Origin: Pontixanthobacter gangjinensis
GTDB taxonomy: Bacteria > Pseudomonadota > Alphaproteobacteria > Sphingomonadales > Sphingomonadaceae
NCBI RefSeq assembly: GCF_009827545.1
Contig: NZ_WTYS01000001.1
Coordinates: forward strand, 1,141,772 to 1,205,771
DNA length: 64,000 nucleotides
Direction of reading: 5' to 3'
Under the pieces are notes generated by a model. It did no database searches. It was not told the DNA's origin and saw only the letters and a list, made by a program, of their open reading frames with translations. This document shows positions 27,773-37,998 of this stretch, one piece after another (within the stretch, counting starts at the first letter, position 1; the number at the start of each line of letters is the position of its first letter). The position numbers and the translations under genes are program-made.

Positions 27773-28690
27773 ATGGACGTTTATCTCCCCATCGCAAATA
27801 TGTCAGTCAATGGGCTGGTAATTGTTGCGCTTGGCGGTCTTACCGGCATTCTCTCGGGGCTCTTCGGCGTCGGCGGCGGGTTCCTGACCACACCGTTGCT
27901 GATTTTTTACGGCGTCCCGCCAACGGTTGCTGCTGCATCAGCCTCGACCCAAGTTACCGGGGCCAGCGTCTCAGGCGTATTCGCACATTCAAAGCGAAAA
28001 GGCGTCGATTACAAACTTGGCGGTGTGACCGTGGTTGGCGGCATTTTCGGTGCCGGCCTAGGCGCTGTCCTGTTCCGTTTCTTTGAATCGATTGGCCAAA
28101 TCGATGTGGTCATTAATATCCTCTACGTCTTGATGCTTGGCACAATCGGCTCTCTGATGGCAAAGGAAGCATGGGAGACGATTAATCCGCCGGATAAGGA
28201 AGCGGCTGCCAAAAAGGCCCCCAAAAGGCGCCATCATCCACTCGTAACAGCATTACCACTGCGCTGGAGGTTCTATCGTTCAGGCCTGTATATTTCGCCG
28301 CTCGCGCCTCTTATTTTAGGTTTGATTGTGGGGATTTTGACAATGCTGATGGGTGTTGGCGGAGGATTCATCCTGATTCCCGCAATGCTGTATATTTTGG
28401 GCATGAGCGCGAGTGTGGTTGTTGGCACCTCGCTGTTCAATATTCTGTTTGTAACCATCGCGACGACCATGATCCATGCTTTGACGACCCAAGCCGTCGA
28501 TATATTGCTCGCAGCGTTCTTGCTTATCGGTTCGGTGACCGGCGCACAGGTCGGTTCGCAGATTGCGCAAAAGGTAAAGCCGGAATGGCTGCGTCTCGCA
28601 CTTGCAGTGGTTGTGTTGATGGTAGCGATCCGGATGTTGTTAGGCCTTTTGTATCAGCCAGATGAAATCTTCTCGGTGACACAATTATGA
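27773..28690 (+). CDS. Sulfite exporter TauE/SafE family membrane protein
   Basis: A 305-residue permease made of two similar halves, each beginning with a glycine-rich membrane helix (GILSGLFGVGGGFLTTPLLI and GILTMLMGVGGGFILIPAML). A basic cytoplasmic loop (KEAAAKKAPKRRHH) links them. The family moves sulfite, sulfonates or other organic anions outward. It shares a 4-base ATGA overlap with the TIGR02186-type gene, a pair often seen together in alphaproteobacteria, so the partner is probably needed for its function. Confidence 0.88.
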   Translation: MDVYLPIANMSVNGLVIVALGGLTGILSGLFGVGGGFLTTPLLIFYGVPPTVAAASASTQVTGASVSGVFAHSKRKGVDYKLGGVTVVGGIFGAGLGAVLFRFFESIGQIDVVINILYVLMLGTIGSLMAKEAWETINPPDKEAAAKKAPKRRHHPLVTALPLRWRFYRSGLYISPLAPLILGLIVGILTMLMGVGGGFILIPAMLYILGMSASVVVGTSLFNILFVTIATTMIHALTTQAVDILLAAFLLIGSVTGAQVGSQIAQKVKPEWLRLALAVVVLMVAIRMLLGLLYQPDEIFSVTQL

Positions 28691-29442
28691 CCCGGCTTGC
28701 GATCCTGATCCTGTGTTTCTTTGCACTGACCGGACAGCGCGATCCCATTTTGGTGCCCGAAGTTTCGCAACATGAAATTCAGGTCAGGCAAGGTTTCACA
28801 GGCACGGAACTTCTGCTGTTTGGTGCCATTCTTGACCCATCGGGTTTCCGCGCCGGTGAAGATTACGATATCGTGGTGGTCCTCAAAGGCCCGACCGGGG
28901 CAATTCGGCTGCGTGAAAAAGAGCGTTTGGGGCCAGTCTGGATCAACGCGCAAAGCAACGCCTTCCGTTCCGCTCCATCGTTTTTCGCGGTCGCATCATC
29001 CAGGCCCGTACTGGAAATCGTGGATGAACGAACCGCCGCAATTTACGAATTGGGGTTGAAGTTCATTCAACTCTCGCCCGGCGGGACCATAGATCCGGAA
29101 GAACAAATCCGGTTTACTGAGGGTTTAGTTGATTTGCGCGAGAGGCAGGGGCTCTACAAAGAGGATATGAGCGGTGTCCAAATCAGCGAGCAAGTGCTTT
29201 ATCAGGCCCGAATCTCACTCCCTTCGACCGTTCAGACAGGCACCTATACTGCAGAAACTTTCGCTATTACGCGAGGGCGGGTGATCGCGTCTGCAATCGC
29301 TGAGGTGGAAGTTCGCAAAGTGGGCTTTGAACGCGCTGTTGAAGTCTATTCGAAAGAGAACGCGTTCATCTATGGGCTGGCTGCGGTCTTCCTGTCCATT
29401 TTCATGGGCTGGATGGCGGGCAGGCTGTTTGCGTTGATTTAG
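28687..29442 (+). CDS. TIGR02186 family membrane-anchored protein
   Basis: A 251-residue protein with an N-terminal signal or anchor (MTRLAILILCFFALTGQ), a periplasmic beta-rich domain (HEIQVRQGFTGTELLLFGAI opening, ARISLPSTVQTGTYTAETF later) and one C-terminal membrane helix (FIYGLAAVFLSIFMGWMAGR). This is the shape of the conserved but uncharacterised TIGR02186 family. It follows the TauE/SafE exporter with overlapping stop and start. It may be an accessory subunit of that exporter. No enzymatic motif is visible. Confidence 0.8.
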   Translation: MTRLAILILCFFALTGQRDPILVPEVSQHEIQVRQGFTGTELLLFGAILDPSGFRAGEDYDIVVVLKGPTGAIRLREKERLGPVWINAQSNAFRSAPSFFAVASSRPVLEIVDERTAAIYELGLKFIQLSPGGTIDPEEQIRFTEGLVDLRERQGLYKEDMSGVQISEQVLYQARISLPSTVQTGTYTAETFAITRGRVIASAIAEVEVRKVGFERAVEVYSKENAFIYGLAAVFLSIFMGWMAGRLFALI

Positions 29443-29529
29443 TCGCGCCGCCAGCACCAAGGTTGACCTGATCTTAACCAATTCGCGTCTAAGCCCAAGT
29501 CTAGCCAAAACAAAGAATTGGGCGCGAAC

Positions 29530-31206
29530 ATGGGTGATATGGGTAACCAGAACTTCGAACAGCCGCAGGCACAGCCAGTGGCGCCGAAACCGGCGAAGAG
29601 TGACAATGCGAACCAGCCCATCGGTGTGGTTCTCGAAATTGCAGGTTCGGGTTCTCAGATTGCGCTCGATCTTGAGCGGCTTAACGAGTGCATGGCGGAT
29701 GATGATCCGTCGATCGCCCTGGCCGGCCAAGTTGGCAGCCAAATCAAAATCCGCATCGGTAATGCGTGGCTTCTTGCGAATGTTCGCAATCAGCGGCAGG
29801 ATCGCCGGGCAGGCGGCAGCATCATTGCCAATATCGATTTCCTTGGTGAAGGTCAGGAAGAAAAGCTGACCGGAAAAATTCACGGCTTCCGCCGCGGGGT
29901 GACGCGTTATCCAGTTCCCGGTGCCCTGATTTACCCGGCAACCACGTCGGACCTCAAACAAATTTACGCCAGCGATGGCCGCTCCAACATTCAAATCGGC
30001 ACCGTTTATCCGACAAAGGATATTCGTGCCGGAATCTATATTGATGCGATGCTGGGCAAGCATTTCGCGCTGCTCGGATCGACCGGTACCGGTAAATCCA
30101 CCAGTGCAGCGCTTATCTTGCACCGTATCTGCGAAGCCGCGCCAGACGGACATATCGTGATGATTGACCCGCACGGCGAATATTCTGCTGCGTTTAAGAC
30201 GAACGGTCAGATCTTTGATGTTACCAATTTGCAGATGCCATATTGGCTGCTGAATTTTGAGGAGCATTGTGAAGTTTTGCTGACCTCGCACGGGAATGAG
30301 CGGCAGATTGACGCCGACATTCTCGCCCGCTGTCTGCTGGAGGCGCGCAAGAAGAACCGGCTCGCTGATACTATGGGCAAGATTACTGTCGATTCGCCGG
30401 TGCCTTATTTGCTGTCCGATCTCGGCAACGCCATTCAGGACCAGATGGGCAAATTGGACAAAGCGACCAACACCGCGCCGTTCATGCGGATCAAGAACAA
30501 GCTGGAAGAGTTGAAGAGCGATCCGCGCTATCAATTCATGTTCTCCGGCATGTTGGTTGGCGATACGATGGCTGACTTTATTTCCAAGGTTTTCCGTATG
30601 CCGGGCAATGGCAAACCGATTTCGATTATCGACGTTTCGGGTGTTCCTTCGGATATTACGTCGACCGTGGTTGCTGTTCTCAGCCGGCTTGTGTTCGACT
30701 TTGCAATTTGGGGGCGCGACGAAAAAACCCGCCCCATCCTGCTCGTTTGCGAAGAAGCGCACCGTTATGTGCCGAACGAGGCGAATGCGGATGGGTCTTC
30801 GGTTGGCAATATCCTAGGCCGGATTGCCAAGGAGGGCCGGAAATACGGAATTTCTCTGGGCCTGATTACCCAGCGCCCTTCCGATCTTGCCGAGGGCGTC
30901 TTGTCGCAATGCGGCACGATTATCTCCATGCGTTTGAACAACGACCGCGACCAAGCCTTCGTGAAGGCTGCGATGCCCGAAGGCGCGCGTGGTTTCCTTG
31001 ATTCCATTCCGGCGCTTCGTAACCGCGAGTGTATTATTTGCGGCGAAGGTGTCGCCATTCCGATCCGTGTTGCGTTTGATAACCTTGAAGAAATCAAGCG
31101 GCCCGCTTCGGAAGATCCAAGCTTTGTCGAATTGTGGAACGGCAGTGGCGGTGAGGAAGACGCGGTCCACCGTACCGTTCAACGCTGGCGTGCGCAGGGC
31201 GTTTAA
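29530..31206 (+). CDS. HerA-type (DUF87) ATPase
   Basis: A 558-residue ATPase from the ATG at 29530; a second ATG at 29539 and a TTG at 29518 are possible. An N-terminal HAS-barrel-like domain (residues 30-135) is followed by Walker A LLGSTGTGKST at about 182-191, MIDPHGEYS, Walker B RPILLVCEEAHRYVP and the motif SLGLITQRPSDLAEGVLSQC with RLNNDRDQ. HerA proteins are hexameric translocases which, in archaea, pair with the NurA nuclease in end resection; bacterial forms also occur in defence loci with SIR2 or DUF4297 partners. No nuclease gene adjoins this one, so it appears to be an orphan. It converges with queE. Confidence 0.88.
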   Translation: MGDMGNQNFEQPQAQPVAPKPAKSDNANQPIGVVLEIAGSGSQIALDLERLNECMADDDPSIALAGQVGSQIKIRIGNAWLLANVRNQRQDRRAGGSIIANIDFLGEGQEEKLTGKIHGFRRGVTRYPVPGALIYPATTSDLKQIYASDGRSNIQIGTVYPTKDIRAGIYIDAMLGKHFALLGSTGTGKSTSAALILHRICEAAPDGHIVMIDPHGEYSAAFKTNGQIFDVTNLQMPYWLLNFEEHCEVLLTSHGNERQIDADILARCLLEARKKNRLADTMGKITVDSPVPYLLSDLGNAIQDQMGKLDKATNTAPFMRIKNKLEELKSDPRYQFMFSGMLVGDTMADFISKVFRMPGNGKPISIIDVSGVPSDITSTVVAVLSRLVFDFAIWGRDEKTRPILLVCEEAHRYVPNEANADGSSVGNILGRIAKEGRKYGISLGLITQRPSDLAEGVLSQCGTIISMRLNNDRDQAFVKAAMPEGARGFLDSIPALRNRECIICGEGVAIPIRVAFDNLEEIKRPASEDPSFVELWNGSGGEEDAVHRTVQRWRAQGV

Positions 31207-31224
31207 GGGCTTAGCACAGCGGGA

Positions 31225-31959
31225 TCACGTACCGCGCGTGTCCCCGAACAAGTGGATATGAAGCCGGTCGGTCATGCGAAAACCATGATCGAGACAGCAT
31301 TGCGTCAACCATTGCTCGCGCTCTCTTAACACCGCGCTTTGTGTCCCCTCGGGCATCAAAAACACCCGTTTTTTGGGTAGCGCGTGAGCCCGAACCAATT
31401 CAGCGACTTCCGCCACATCTTCAGGTGTCGCGACCACAAATTTAAAGAAAGCGCGGGCATCGCCTGAATAGCTTCGGAGCCGCTCCGGGATCAGCGCCAG
31501 TTCGGCAGCATTGCCGCTATGCGCCAGTTTCGGGCTGACATTATACTGATCAACCCGGATATCGAGCCGCGCAGGGGCGGTGGTCGTGCCGTTGGTTTCC
31601 ACCTCTACGGTCATATCAGGCAGCAATTCGAGCAATCCGGCGAGCGGCCCCGCTTGTAACAAGGGTTCGCCGCCCGTGATAATCAGCCGTGATTGGCCCA
31701 GCGCTTCTATCCGTGCTGCGACATCGGCAATTTCCAGTGTGATTTGATTGGCCTTACGCTCGAAAGTTTTGTCATCGCGGTGAGTCCGGTCATCGCCATC
31801 AAAGTGCCACGTATAGGCCGTATCGCACCAAACGCAGGCAAGGTTGCACCGCGACAGCCGGATGAAGGTGCAGGGCGCACCGGCGCTTGGGCCTTCGCCC
31901 TGGACCGAGGCGAAGATTTCCGGTTCGCCCGGAGTGGTGGTGGCGAGGACTAGCGGCAT
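31225..31959 (-). CDS. queE: 7-carboxy-7-deazaguanine synthase
   Basis: A 244-residue radical SAM enzyme that forms 7-carboxy-7-deazaguanine from CPH4 in queuosine synthesis. The cluster-binding cysteines are Cys38, Cys42 and Cys45 (CNLACVWC). FASVQGEGPSAGAPCTFIRL is the usual QueE opening, TGGEPLLQ the SAM-binding segment, and VEVETNGT and VSPKL are also conserved. Cofactor spacing CxxxCxxC is canonical. The gene lies 207 bases downstream of valS on the same strand. I looked for a preQ1 riboswitch before it and found none. Confidence 0.93.
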   Translation of the reverse strand: MPLVLATTTPGEPEIFASVQGEGPSAGAPCTFIRLSRCNLACVWCDTAYTWHFDGDDRTHRDDKTFERKANQITLEIADVAARIEALGQSRLIITGGEPLLQAGPLAGLLELLPDMTVEVETNGTTTAPARLDIRVDQYNVSPKLAHSGNAAELALIPERLRSYSGDARAFFKFVVATPEDVAEVAELVRAHALPKKRVFLMPEGTQSAVLREREQWLTQCCLDHGFRMTDRLHIHLFGDTRGT

Positions 31960-32166
31960 AGGTCAAAAATAGGGTTTAGGGTTACACCTGTCACCTAACA
32001 CACCTCCGGTAAAGCGCTGATCTTAATCGATTTGCGTGTTGGAAAGCGGGTTACACTTTTGCTCGGGTCCGCGATTGTGCTGTTTTGGTGGGCGCATTGG
32101 TTCATGGTGTGACGCTTGTGGCACAGAATGGCGAAGTAGGAAAATCGGCACTGTATAGCGGCAAGC

Positions 32167-34947
32167 CTACCCCAACCGTTCCAGCGCCGCTTTCAACCGT
32201 TCGACTTCCGCGCTGTGATGCGCATGATCGGCTTTTGCTTTTTCGACCGCTTCCGGCTTGGCGCGTTCGACAAAGTTCGCATTCCCAAGACGGCCTTCGA
32301 GTGCATTCGCTTCTTTTGCCGAGGTTTCGAGAGCATTATTGAACCGCTTGCGAGCGTCCTCAAGGTCCACTTCGCCGAAGAAATCCAAGCGCCCTATTAA
32401 GCCCTTAGTGACTAGTTGCACTTCACCTTCGTTCTCTACGGCTATCAGAGTTGAGGCATCTCCGCCCAACGCAGCTCCAATTTCTTCAAGTTCTTGCATT
32501 CCAGCATCGGGAGTTCGCACCAAAATTTCGGAAGCACGAGTCAGTCGCTTAATTTGCAGCAGGTTCTTCTCGAGGCGTTGAAACAGCTCATTTGTAACCG
32601 TAGAAACAAATATTCGCATTGGCTTAGCAGCCGCGCCAAGCGCAGCCTTCGTTGAACGAATCTCTTTGATAAATCCGAGCGTCCATTCGACCTCGGTCTT
32701 CGCCTCAGCATCAACGCCCGCGCTGAATTCAGGCCATTTGGCGGTGATTAGCGGGTAGTTGGCCCGGTCACCCTGCGCGTTCCACAGTTCCTCGGTGATG
32801 AACGGCATGAACGGGTGGAGCATCACCAGGATCTGGTCGAGCACCCATCCGGCAACGGCCTTGGTCTCGTCGTCAAAGTTCCCTTTGATCAGTTCGATAT
32901 ACCAATCGCAGAATGTGTCCCATGCGAAGTGATAGATGATGTTTGCGGCAGCGTCGAAGCGCAGATCGGCCATCGCCACATCCAGCTTGGCCAGCGTTTC
33001 TGCAACTTCGCCGATGATCCAGCGATTGACCGCGCTGGTGGCTGCCGGAGCCTCCAGCGTGGCCGATGCAGTAATGCCGTTGGTTTGGCAAAAACGCGTC
33101 GCATTCCACAATTTGGTCGCGAAATTGCGGTATCCTTTGACCCGCTCATCATCCATTTTGATGTCGCGGCCCTGGCTTTCCATTGACGCCATAAAGAAGC
33201 GCAGCGCATCCGCGCCATATTGGTCAATCAGGCCAAGCGGATCGACCACATTGCCCTTGGACTTGGACATTTTGGAACCATCCGCCGCGCGCACGAGACC
33301 GTGCAGATAGAGCTTTTTCCACGGCGCTTGGCCCGTCAGATGCATCCCCTGCATCGCCATCCGCGCATCCCAGAAGAACAGGATGTCGAAGCCGGAGATT
33401 AGCAAATCATTGGGGTAATGCTTCTGGTACAGCGGCGCGTTTTCATCGGGCCAGCCAAGCGTGGCGAAGGGCCACAAGCCGGAGGAGAACCATGTGTCGA
33501 GGACGTCTTCGTCGCGTTTGAGTTTCACGCCTTCCCCAGCTTGGGCCTGAGCCTCATCTTCGGTCATAGCGACATAGACCTTGCCGTTATCGTCGAACCA
33601 TGCCGGAATCCGGTGCCCCCACCACAGCTGGCGTGAGACACACCAGGGCTGGATGTTCTCCATCCAGTGGAAGAAGGTTTTTTCCCAGCTTTGCGGGATG
33701 ATCTCGATATCGCCGTTTCGAACGGCTTCCATCGGTGCGACAGCCAGTTTTTTCGCATCGACATACCATTGATCGGTCAGCCATGGTTCGATCACCACGC
33801 CGCCGCGATCGCCGAACGGGGTCGCGATGGTGCGCGGTTCGGAATCCAATTCGATTTCCTCGCCCTTTTTGGTTTTGGTGATGTGCGGGATCAGGAAGCC
33901 AAGTTCCTTCAGGCGCTGCACAACCAATTCGCGCGCGCCATCAACGCCGTCGCGCTTGAAACGGTGCAGACCAAGGAATTCGTCAGGCACCAAGCCATCG
34001 GCAGTCTGGCAAACATTCGCCTCACCATCGAGCATATTGAACATGTCTGCCGGAGCAAAGCCTGCGCGTTTGCCAACATCGAAATCGTTGAAATCGTGAC
34101 CCGGTGTGATCTTCACCGCGCCCGAACCCAATTCAGGATCGGCATGTTCGTCAGCCACGATTTTTACGCGGCGACCAGTGATCGGCAGGACGACTTCCTT
34201 GCCGACTACGCTGGCATAGCGCTCATCATCCGGGTGCACAGCAACCGCCATATCGGCGAGCATCGTTTCGGGCCGCGTTGTCGCAACCTCGATATAATCG
34301 CGGCCATCTGCCAGTTTCACACCGTCTGCGAGTGGATATTTGAAGTGCCAGAACTGGCCTTTCACATCCTGTGTCTCGACCTCCAGATCGGAAATCGCCG
34401 TTTTCAGCTTGGGGTCCCAATTGACCAGCCGCTTGTCGCGGTAAATCAGTCCGTCATTATACAGATCGACGAAGACTTTCAGCACCGCATCGCTGAAATG
34501 CGGGTCCATAGTGAACTGCTCTCGGCTCCAATCCATCGAACAGCCAAGGCGGCGCAGCTGGGTGGTGATCGTTCCGCCGCTTTCCTCTTTCCATTCCCAG
34601 ACCTTTTTGACGAAGTCCTCTCGGCTGTAATTGGTACGTTTGTCCTGACGTTCCTCCATCTGGCGTTCGACCACCATCTGGGTGGCGATGCCAGCATGGT
34701 CCATGCCGACGACCCACAGGGCATCTTTGCCGCGCAGCCGTTCATACCGGATCACAATATCCTGCAACGTGTTGTCGAGCGCGTGGCCGATGTGGAGGTT
34801 GCCGGTAACATTCGGCGGCGGGTTCACGATGGTATAGGGCTGCGCATCGGGGCGTTCTGGCCGGAACAGGCCGTTTTCCTCCCAATGGGAATACCACCGC
34901 TGTTCAATCGCGGCTGGGTCGAATGTCGTGGAGAGTTCGGTTGTCAT
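32167..34947 (-). CDS. valS: Valine--tRNA ligase
   Basis: A 926-residue class I aminoacyl-tRNA synthetase from the ATG at 34947 (the frame is open 42 codons further without family likeness). The HIGH motif is at 52-55 (NLHIGHAL) and KMSKS occurs in [15 protein letters not shown]. The editing domain lies between, and an anticodon-binding domain follows ([20 protein letters not shown]). The C terminus is a charged coiled coil ([20 protein letters not shown]), typical of ValS. It diverges from the Mla operon. Confidence 0.97.
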   Translation of the reverse strand: MTTELSTTFDPAAIEQRWYSHWEENGLFRPERPDAQPYTIVNPPPNVTGNLHIGHALDNTLQDIVIRYERLRGKDALWVVGMDHAGIATQMVVERQMEERQDKRTNYSREDFVKKVWEWKEESGGTITTQLRRLGCSMDWSREQFTMDPHFSDAVLKVFVDLYNDGLIYRDKRLVNWDPKLKTAISDLEVETQDVKGQFWHFKYPLADGVKLADGRDYIEVATTRPETMLADMAVAVHPDDERYASVVGKEVVLPITGRRVKIVADEHADPELGSGAVKITPGHDFNDFDVGKRAGFAPADMFNMLDGEANVCQTADGLVPDEFLGLHRFKRDGVDGARELVVQRLKELGFLIPHITKTKKGEEIELDSEPRTIATPFGDRGGVVIEPWLTDQWYVDAKKLAVAPMEAVRNGDIEIIPQSWEKTFFHWMENIQPWCVSRQLWWGHRIPAWFDDNGKVYVAMTEDEAQAQAGEGVKLKRDEDVLDTWFSSGLWPFATLGWPDENAPLYQKHYPNDLLISGFDILFFWDARMAMQGMHLTGQAPWKKLYLHGLVRAADGSKMSKSKGNVVDPLGLIDQYGADALRFFMASMESQGRDIKMDDERVKGYRNFATKLWNATRFCQTNGITASATLEAPAATSAVNRWIIGEVAETLAKLDVAMADLRFDAAANIIYHFAWDTFCDWYIELIKGNFDDETKAVAGWVLDQILVMLHPFMPFITEELWNAQGDRANYPLITAKWPEFSAGVDAEAKTEVEWTLGFIKEIRSTKAALGAAAKPMRIFVSTVTNELFQRLEKNLLQIKRLTRASEILVRTPDAGMQELEEIGAALGGDASTLIAVENEGEVQLVTKGLIGRLDFFGEVDLEDARKRFNNALETSAKEANALEGRLGNANFVERAKPEAVEKAKADHAHHSAEVERLKAALERLG

Positions 34948-35050
34948 GGTGCTCAATATATCACAAAATTGTTTGTGCAGCCTTTGCCAGCGCATGTCAG
35001 GCGACGCAACGTCTTGTGATGCGCGAGTTTTCCTCGCATAGGTTACAAAT

Positions 35051-36163
35051 ATGAGCGGCAGGGCGGAATTCACTCTCGAAGAGCATGGCGAAGGCGGTAC
35101 CAGCCTGACGCTATTCGGCCCCTATCTTGTTTCAACTATTGGCGAAATTGATCGCGAGCTGCGCAAGATCGGCGGTGACATCGACCGGGTGGATTTATCC
35201 GGTGTGGATGCGATTGACACAGTTGGTGCATGGGTCGCGTGCAATTTTGCGGCCCGGCATAATGCGGAAATCACCGGCGCGAGTGAACGCGCGCAACGTT
35301 TGCTCGATGCGGTCGAATCAGCTGGCAACGATGCGAATATCGCGGCAGAGCGATTGCCATTCTGGACCCGCATTCCGGTGCATGTCGGCGGATTAACGAT
35401 CCAGTTCTTCTTCGGCGTGCTGGGGGTGATCGGCTTTTTCGGTCAAATCCTGATGGCTTCGGGCAGCCTGATCCGGCATCCAAGCCGTTTCCGCGGAAAG
35501 GCGCTGGTTCGTCAGTTGGAATTGGTCGGCGTCAGCGCCCTGCCGATTGTCGGACTGATGAGTTTTCTGATCGGGATCGTAATCGCACAGCAAGGCGCGG
35601 TGCAATTGCAGCAATTCGGCGCAGAAACTCTGACCGTCAATCTGGTCGGGCGGATTACTTTACGAGAGCTTGGCGTGTTGATGACCGCGATCATGATTGC
35701 GGGCCGGTCCGGTTCGGCCTTTGCGGCGCAAATCGGCACGATGAAGCTGACCGAAGAGGTCGATGCGATGCGCACGATCGGGATTTCCCCTATCGAAGCG
35801 CTGGTGATCCCGCGTATTCTCGCCTCGGTGCTGATGATGCCGTTGCTCGGATTTTATGCCGCAGCCGTAGCGATAGTGGGCGGCGCGGTGGTCGCGGATT
35901 TGGCGCTCGACATACCGTTTCTGACATTCCTGTCGCGGATCAAGGAAGTGGTGCCAACGTATGACCTTTGGGTCGGCCTGATTAAGGCACCGTTCTTTGG
36001 ACTGATTATTGGCATGGCGGGTTGCTATAATGGTATGCAGGTGAAGGGCAATTCCGAGCAAGTCGGGCGCCGCACAACGCAGGCGGTGGTCTCGGCCATC
36101 TTCATGGTTATCGTGCTTGATGCATTCTTCGCGGTGTTCTTTACCGAAATGGGTTGGGGCTGA
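35051..36163 (+). CDS. mlaE: Phospholipid transport permease with fused STAS domain (MlaB-MlaE)
   Basis: A 370-residue protein. Residues 1-105 look like a STAS domain ([20 protein letters not shown], then [20 protein letters not shown]), the role of the separate MlaB in E. coli. The remainder is the MlaE permease with five to six membrane helices and the conserved GMLTA-like core ([20 protein letters not shown], then [20 protein letters not shown]). It forms the inner-membrane channel of an MCE transporter that moves phospholipid between the membranes and maintains outer-membrane asymmetry. Its TGATGG end overlaps the mlaF start by one base. Confidence 0.92.
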   Translation: MSGRAEFTLEEHGEGGTSLTLFGPYLVSTIGEIDRELRKIGGDIDRVDLSGVDAIDTVGAWVACNFAARHNAEITGASERAQRLLDAVESAGNDANIAAERLPFWTRIPVHVGGLTIQFFFGVLGVIGFFGQILMASGSLIRHPSRFRGKALVRQLELVGVSALPIVGLMSFLIGIVIAQQGAVQLQQFGAETLTVNLVGRITLRELGVLMTAIMIAGRSGSAFAAQIGTMKLTEEVDAMRTIGISPIEALVIPRILASVLMMPLLGFYAAAVAIVGGAVVADLALDIPFLTFLSRIKEVVPTYDLWVGLIKAPFFGLIIGMAGCYNGMQVKGNSEQVGRRTTQAVVSAIFMVIVLDAFFAVFFTEMGWG

Positions 36164-37041
36164 TGGCTGACGACGCACTACCCGAAGAATTGAAAGGACG
36201 CTTCGTCGATGAATTTCCAATTGTGGTCGAAGGACTGGTCAATCGGTTCGGCACGCAAACGGTGCATGATAATCTTTCGCTCGAAGTCCGGCAGGGAGAA
36301 ATCCTAGGTGTGGTAGGCGGATCGGGCACCGGCAAGTCGGTGTTAATGCGCTCAATAATCGGGCTGCAGCGACCAAATGACGGTGACATACGGGTATTCG
36401 GAAAGTCGATCACCGAAGCGGAGCCGGATGAAGAGATCGGTGTGCGCAGCCGCTGGGGCGTGTTGTTCCAGGGCGGGGCGCTGTTTTCCACCCTGACAGT
36501 GGGCGAAAATGTTCAAGTTCCGCTCAAGCAATTCTATCCCGAAATCAGCAAGGAACTTCTAACCGATATTGCGCGCTACAAGGTGATGTTGTCGGGCCTG
36601 CCGGAAGACGCTGCGGACAAATACCCTTCCGAATTGTCAGGCGGGATGAAAAAGCGCGCAGGCCTTGCCCGGGCGCTGGCGCTCGATCCCGAATTGCTGT
36701 TTCTAGACGAGCCGACCGCTGGCCTCGATCCCATCGGCGCGGCACGGTTTGATCAATTGACGCGAGAGCTGAAGGAAACGCTGGGCCTGACCGTATTCCT
36801 GATCACCCATGATCTTGATACGCTGTACGAAATTTGCGACCGCGTGGCCGTACTTGCCGATAAGCAAGTGATTGCCGTGGGCACCATCCCGGAATTGCTC
36901 GAGACTGAACATCCGTGGATTCAGGAATATTTCAACGGCCCACGGGGCCGCGCCGCGCAGGCTAGCCAAAAACGGGACAAGCGTAAGGCAGCGACAAGTT
37001 CTTCGCGATCAATGGACAACCGCCCCCCGAAACGGGCATAG
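36163..37041 (+). CDS. mlaF: Phospholipid transport ATP-binding protein MlaF
   Basis: A 292-residue ABC ATPase powering the MlaE permease. Walker A is GGSGTGKSV at about 52-60, the Q-loop LFQGGALFSTLTV follows, the signature is SELSGGMKKRAGLARALALD, Walker B is LLFLDEPTAGLDP, and the switch histidine is in VFLITHDLDT. About 25 residues precede the ABC domain. The C terminus is unusually basic (SQKRDKRKAATSSSRSMDN). The gene sits between mlaE and mlaD in one operon. Confidence 0.95.
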   Translation: MADDALPEELKGRFVDEFPIVVEGLVNRFGTQTVHDNLSLEVRQGEILGVVGGSGTGKSVLMRSIIGLQRPNDGDIRVFGKSITEAEPDEEIGVRSRWGVLFQGGALFSTLTVGENVQVPLKQFYPEISKELLTDIARYKVMLSGLPEDAADKYPSELSGGMKKRAGLARALALDPELLFLDEPTAGLDPIGAARFDQLTRELKETLGLTVFLITHDLDTLYEICDRVAVLADKQVIAVGTIPELLETEHPWIQEYFNGPRGRAAQASQKRDKRKAATSSSRSMDNRPPKRA

Positions 37042-37050
37042 AGGACAGAT

Positions 37051-37998
37051 ATGGAAACGCGGGCAAATCATCTTTGGGTCGGTATCGTCACACTCGCGCT
37101 GCTCGGCGCGCTGGCGGCATTTATCATCTGGATCGCGCAACTGGGTCAGGGCGAGCAGAAGGAATATGACATCTTCTTCAAACAGTCGGTGTCTGGCCTG
37201 GCCAATGGCTCGCAGGTTTCTTTCGCAGGTGTTCCGGTGGGGCAGGTTTCGCAGATTACCTTGTCGGAGAAAGACCCGGAATTTGTCCGTGTCCGCATTC
37301 GGGTGAAGAAGGATGTGGCCATTTTGGTCGGCACCGCTGCAACTATCCAAGGCTCATTCACCGGGGTGTCGACGATTTTGCTAGATGGTGCGCGGCAAGG
37401 AGCGCCGGCGATTACTTGTGAAACCACCGCATGTCCCGAGGGGGCACCCGTAATCCCGCCCAAGCCGGGCGGTTTGGGTGAGTTGCTCAACAGTGCGCCT
37501 GTTTTGCTTGAACGGATTGCGACGTTGACCGAACGGCTGACATTGTTGCTGTCGGATAAGAACCAAGGCGAGATTGCCGGCATTTTGGCCAATACCAATC
37601 GTATGACCGATCAATTGGCGGACACTGGGCCGCAATTGAAGACGACCTTGGCCAGCTTGCAAGGCACTTTGGATGAGGCGACCAAGGCATTGGCTGCGTT
37701 CGAACAAGTTACGCAGTCAACCGACAATTTGATGAACCAAGAGGGCGCGGCGCTTGCTCAGGAACTTCGCAAGACCCTGACATCTGCGGACAGTGCGGCA
37801 AAGTCACTGAGCGCAACGCTGGAAGATACAAGGCCCGCCGCACGTCAATTGGCGACCCAAACACTGCCAGCGGCGGAGGCGACTTTACAAGATCTGCGCG
37901 CGACCAGTCAGGCGCTGCGTAGCATAACCGAACGGCTGGAAAATGAGGGCGCAGCTTCGCTGCTCGGATCGCCGCCACTGCCGGATTATGAGCCATGA
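37051..37998 (+). CDS. mlaD: MCE-domain substrate-binding protein MlaD
   Basis: A 315-residue protein anchored by one N-terminal helix (HLWVGIVTLALLGALAAFIIWI). The MCE domain follows (YDIFFKQSVSGLANGSQVSF, GVPVGQVSQI, VRVRIRVKKDVAIL). The C-terminal 150 residues are helical with many glutamines, alanines and threonines and likely form coiled coils, longer than in the short E. coli MlaD. Hexameric MCE rings carry lipid between permease and periplasmic or outer-membrane partners. AGGACAG lies before the ATG. Its stop overlaps the next gene by four bases. Confidence 0.92.
   Translation: METRANHLWVGIVTLALLGALAAFIIWIAQLGQGEQKEYDIFFKQSVSGLANGSQVSFAGVPVGQVSQITLSEKDPEFVRVRIRVKKDVAILVGTAATIQGSFTGVSTILLDGARQGAPAITCETTACPEGAPVIPPKPGGLGELLNSAPVLLERIATLTERLTLLLSDKNQGEIAGILANTNRMTDQLADTGPQLKTTLASLQGTLDEATKALAAFEQVTQSTDNLMNQEGAALAQELRKTLTSADSAAKSLSATLEDTRPAARQLATQTLPAAEATLQDLRATSQALRSITERLENEGAASLLGSPPLPDYEP

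Noticed and set aside
29215-30762. 515-codon minus-strand frame opposite the HerA-type gene
   Set aside because: It covers two clearly supported plus-strand genes and shows no motif.
31960-32166. preQ1 riboswitch upstream of queE
   Set aside because: The leader has GTTAGG / CCTAAA-like arms but no A-rich tail or C-rich loop of preQ1-I, nor the preQ1-II layout.
33667-35019. 450-codon plus-strand frame opposite valS
   Set aside because: It mirrors valS codons, has no domain, and valS is certain.
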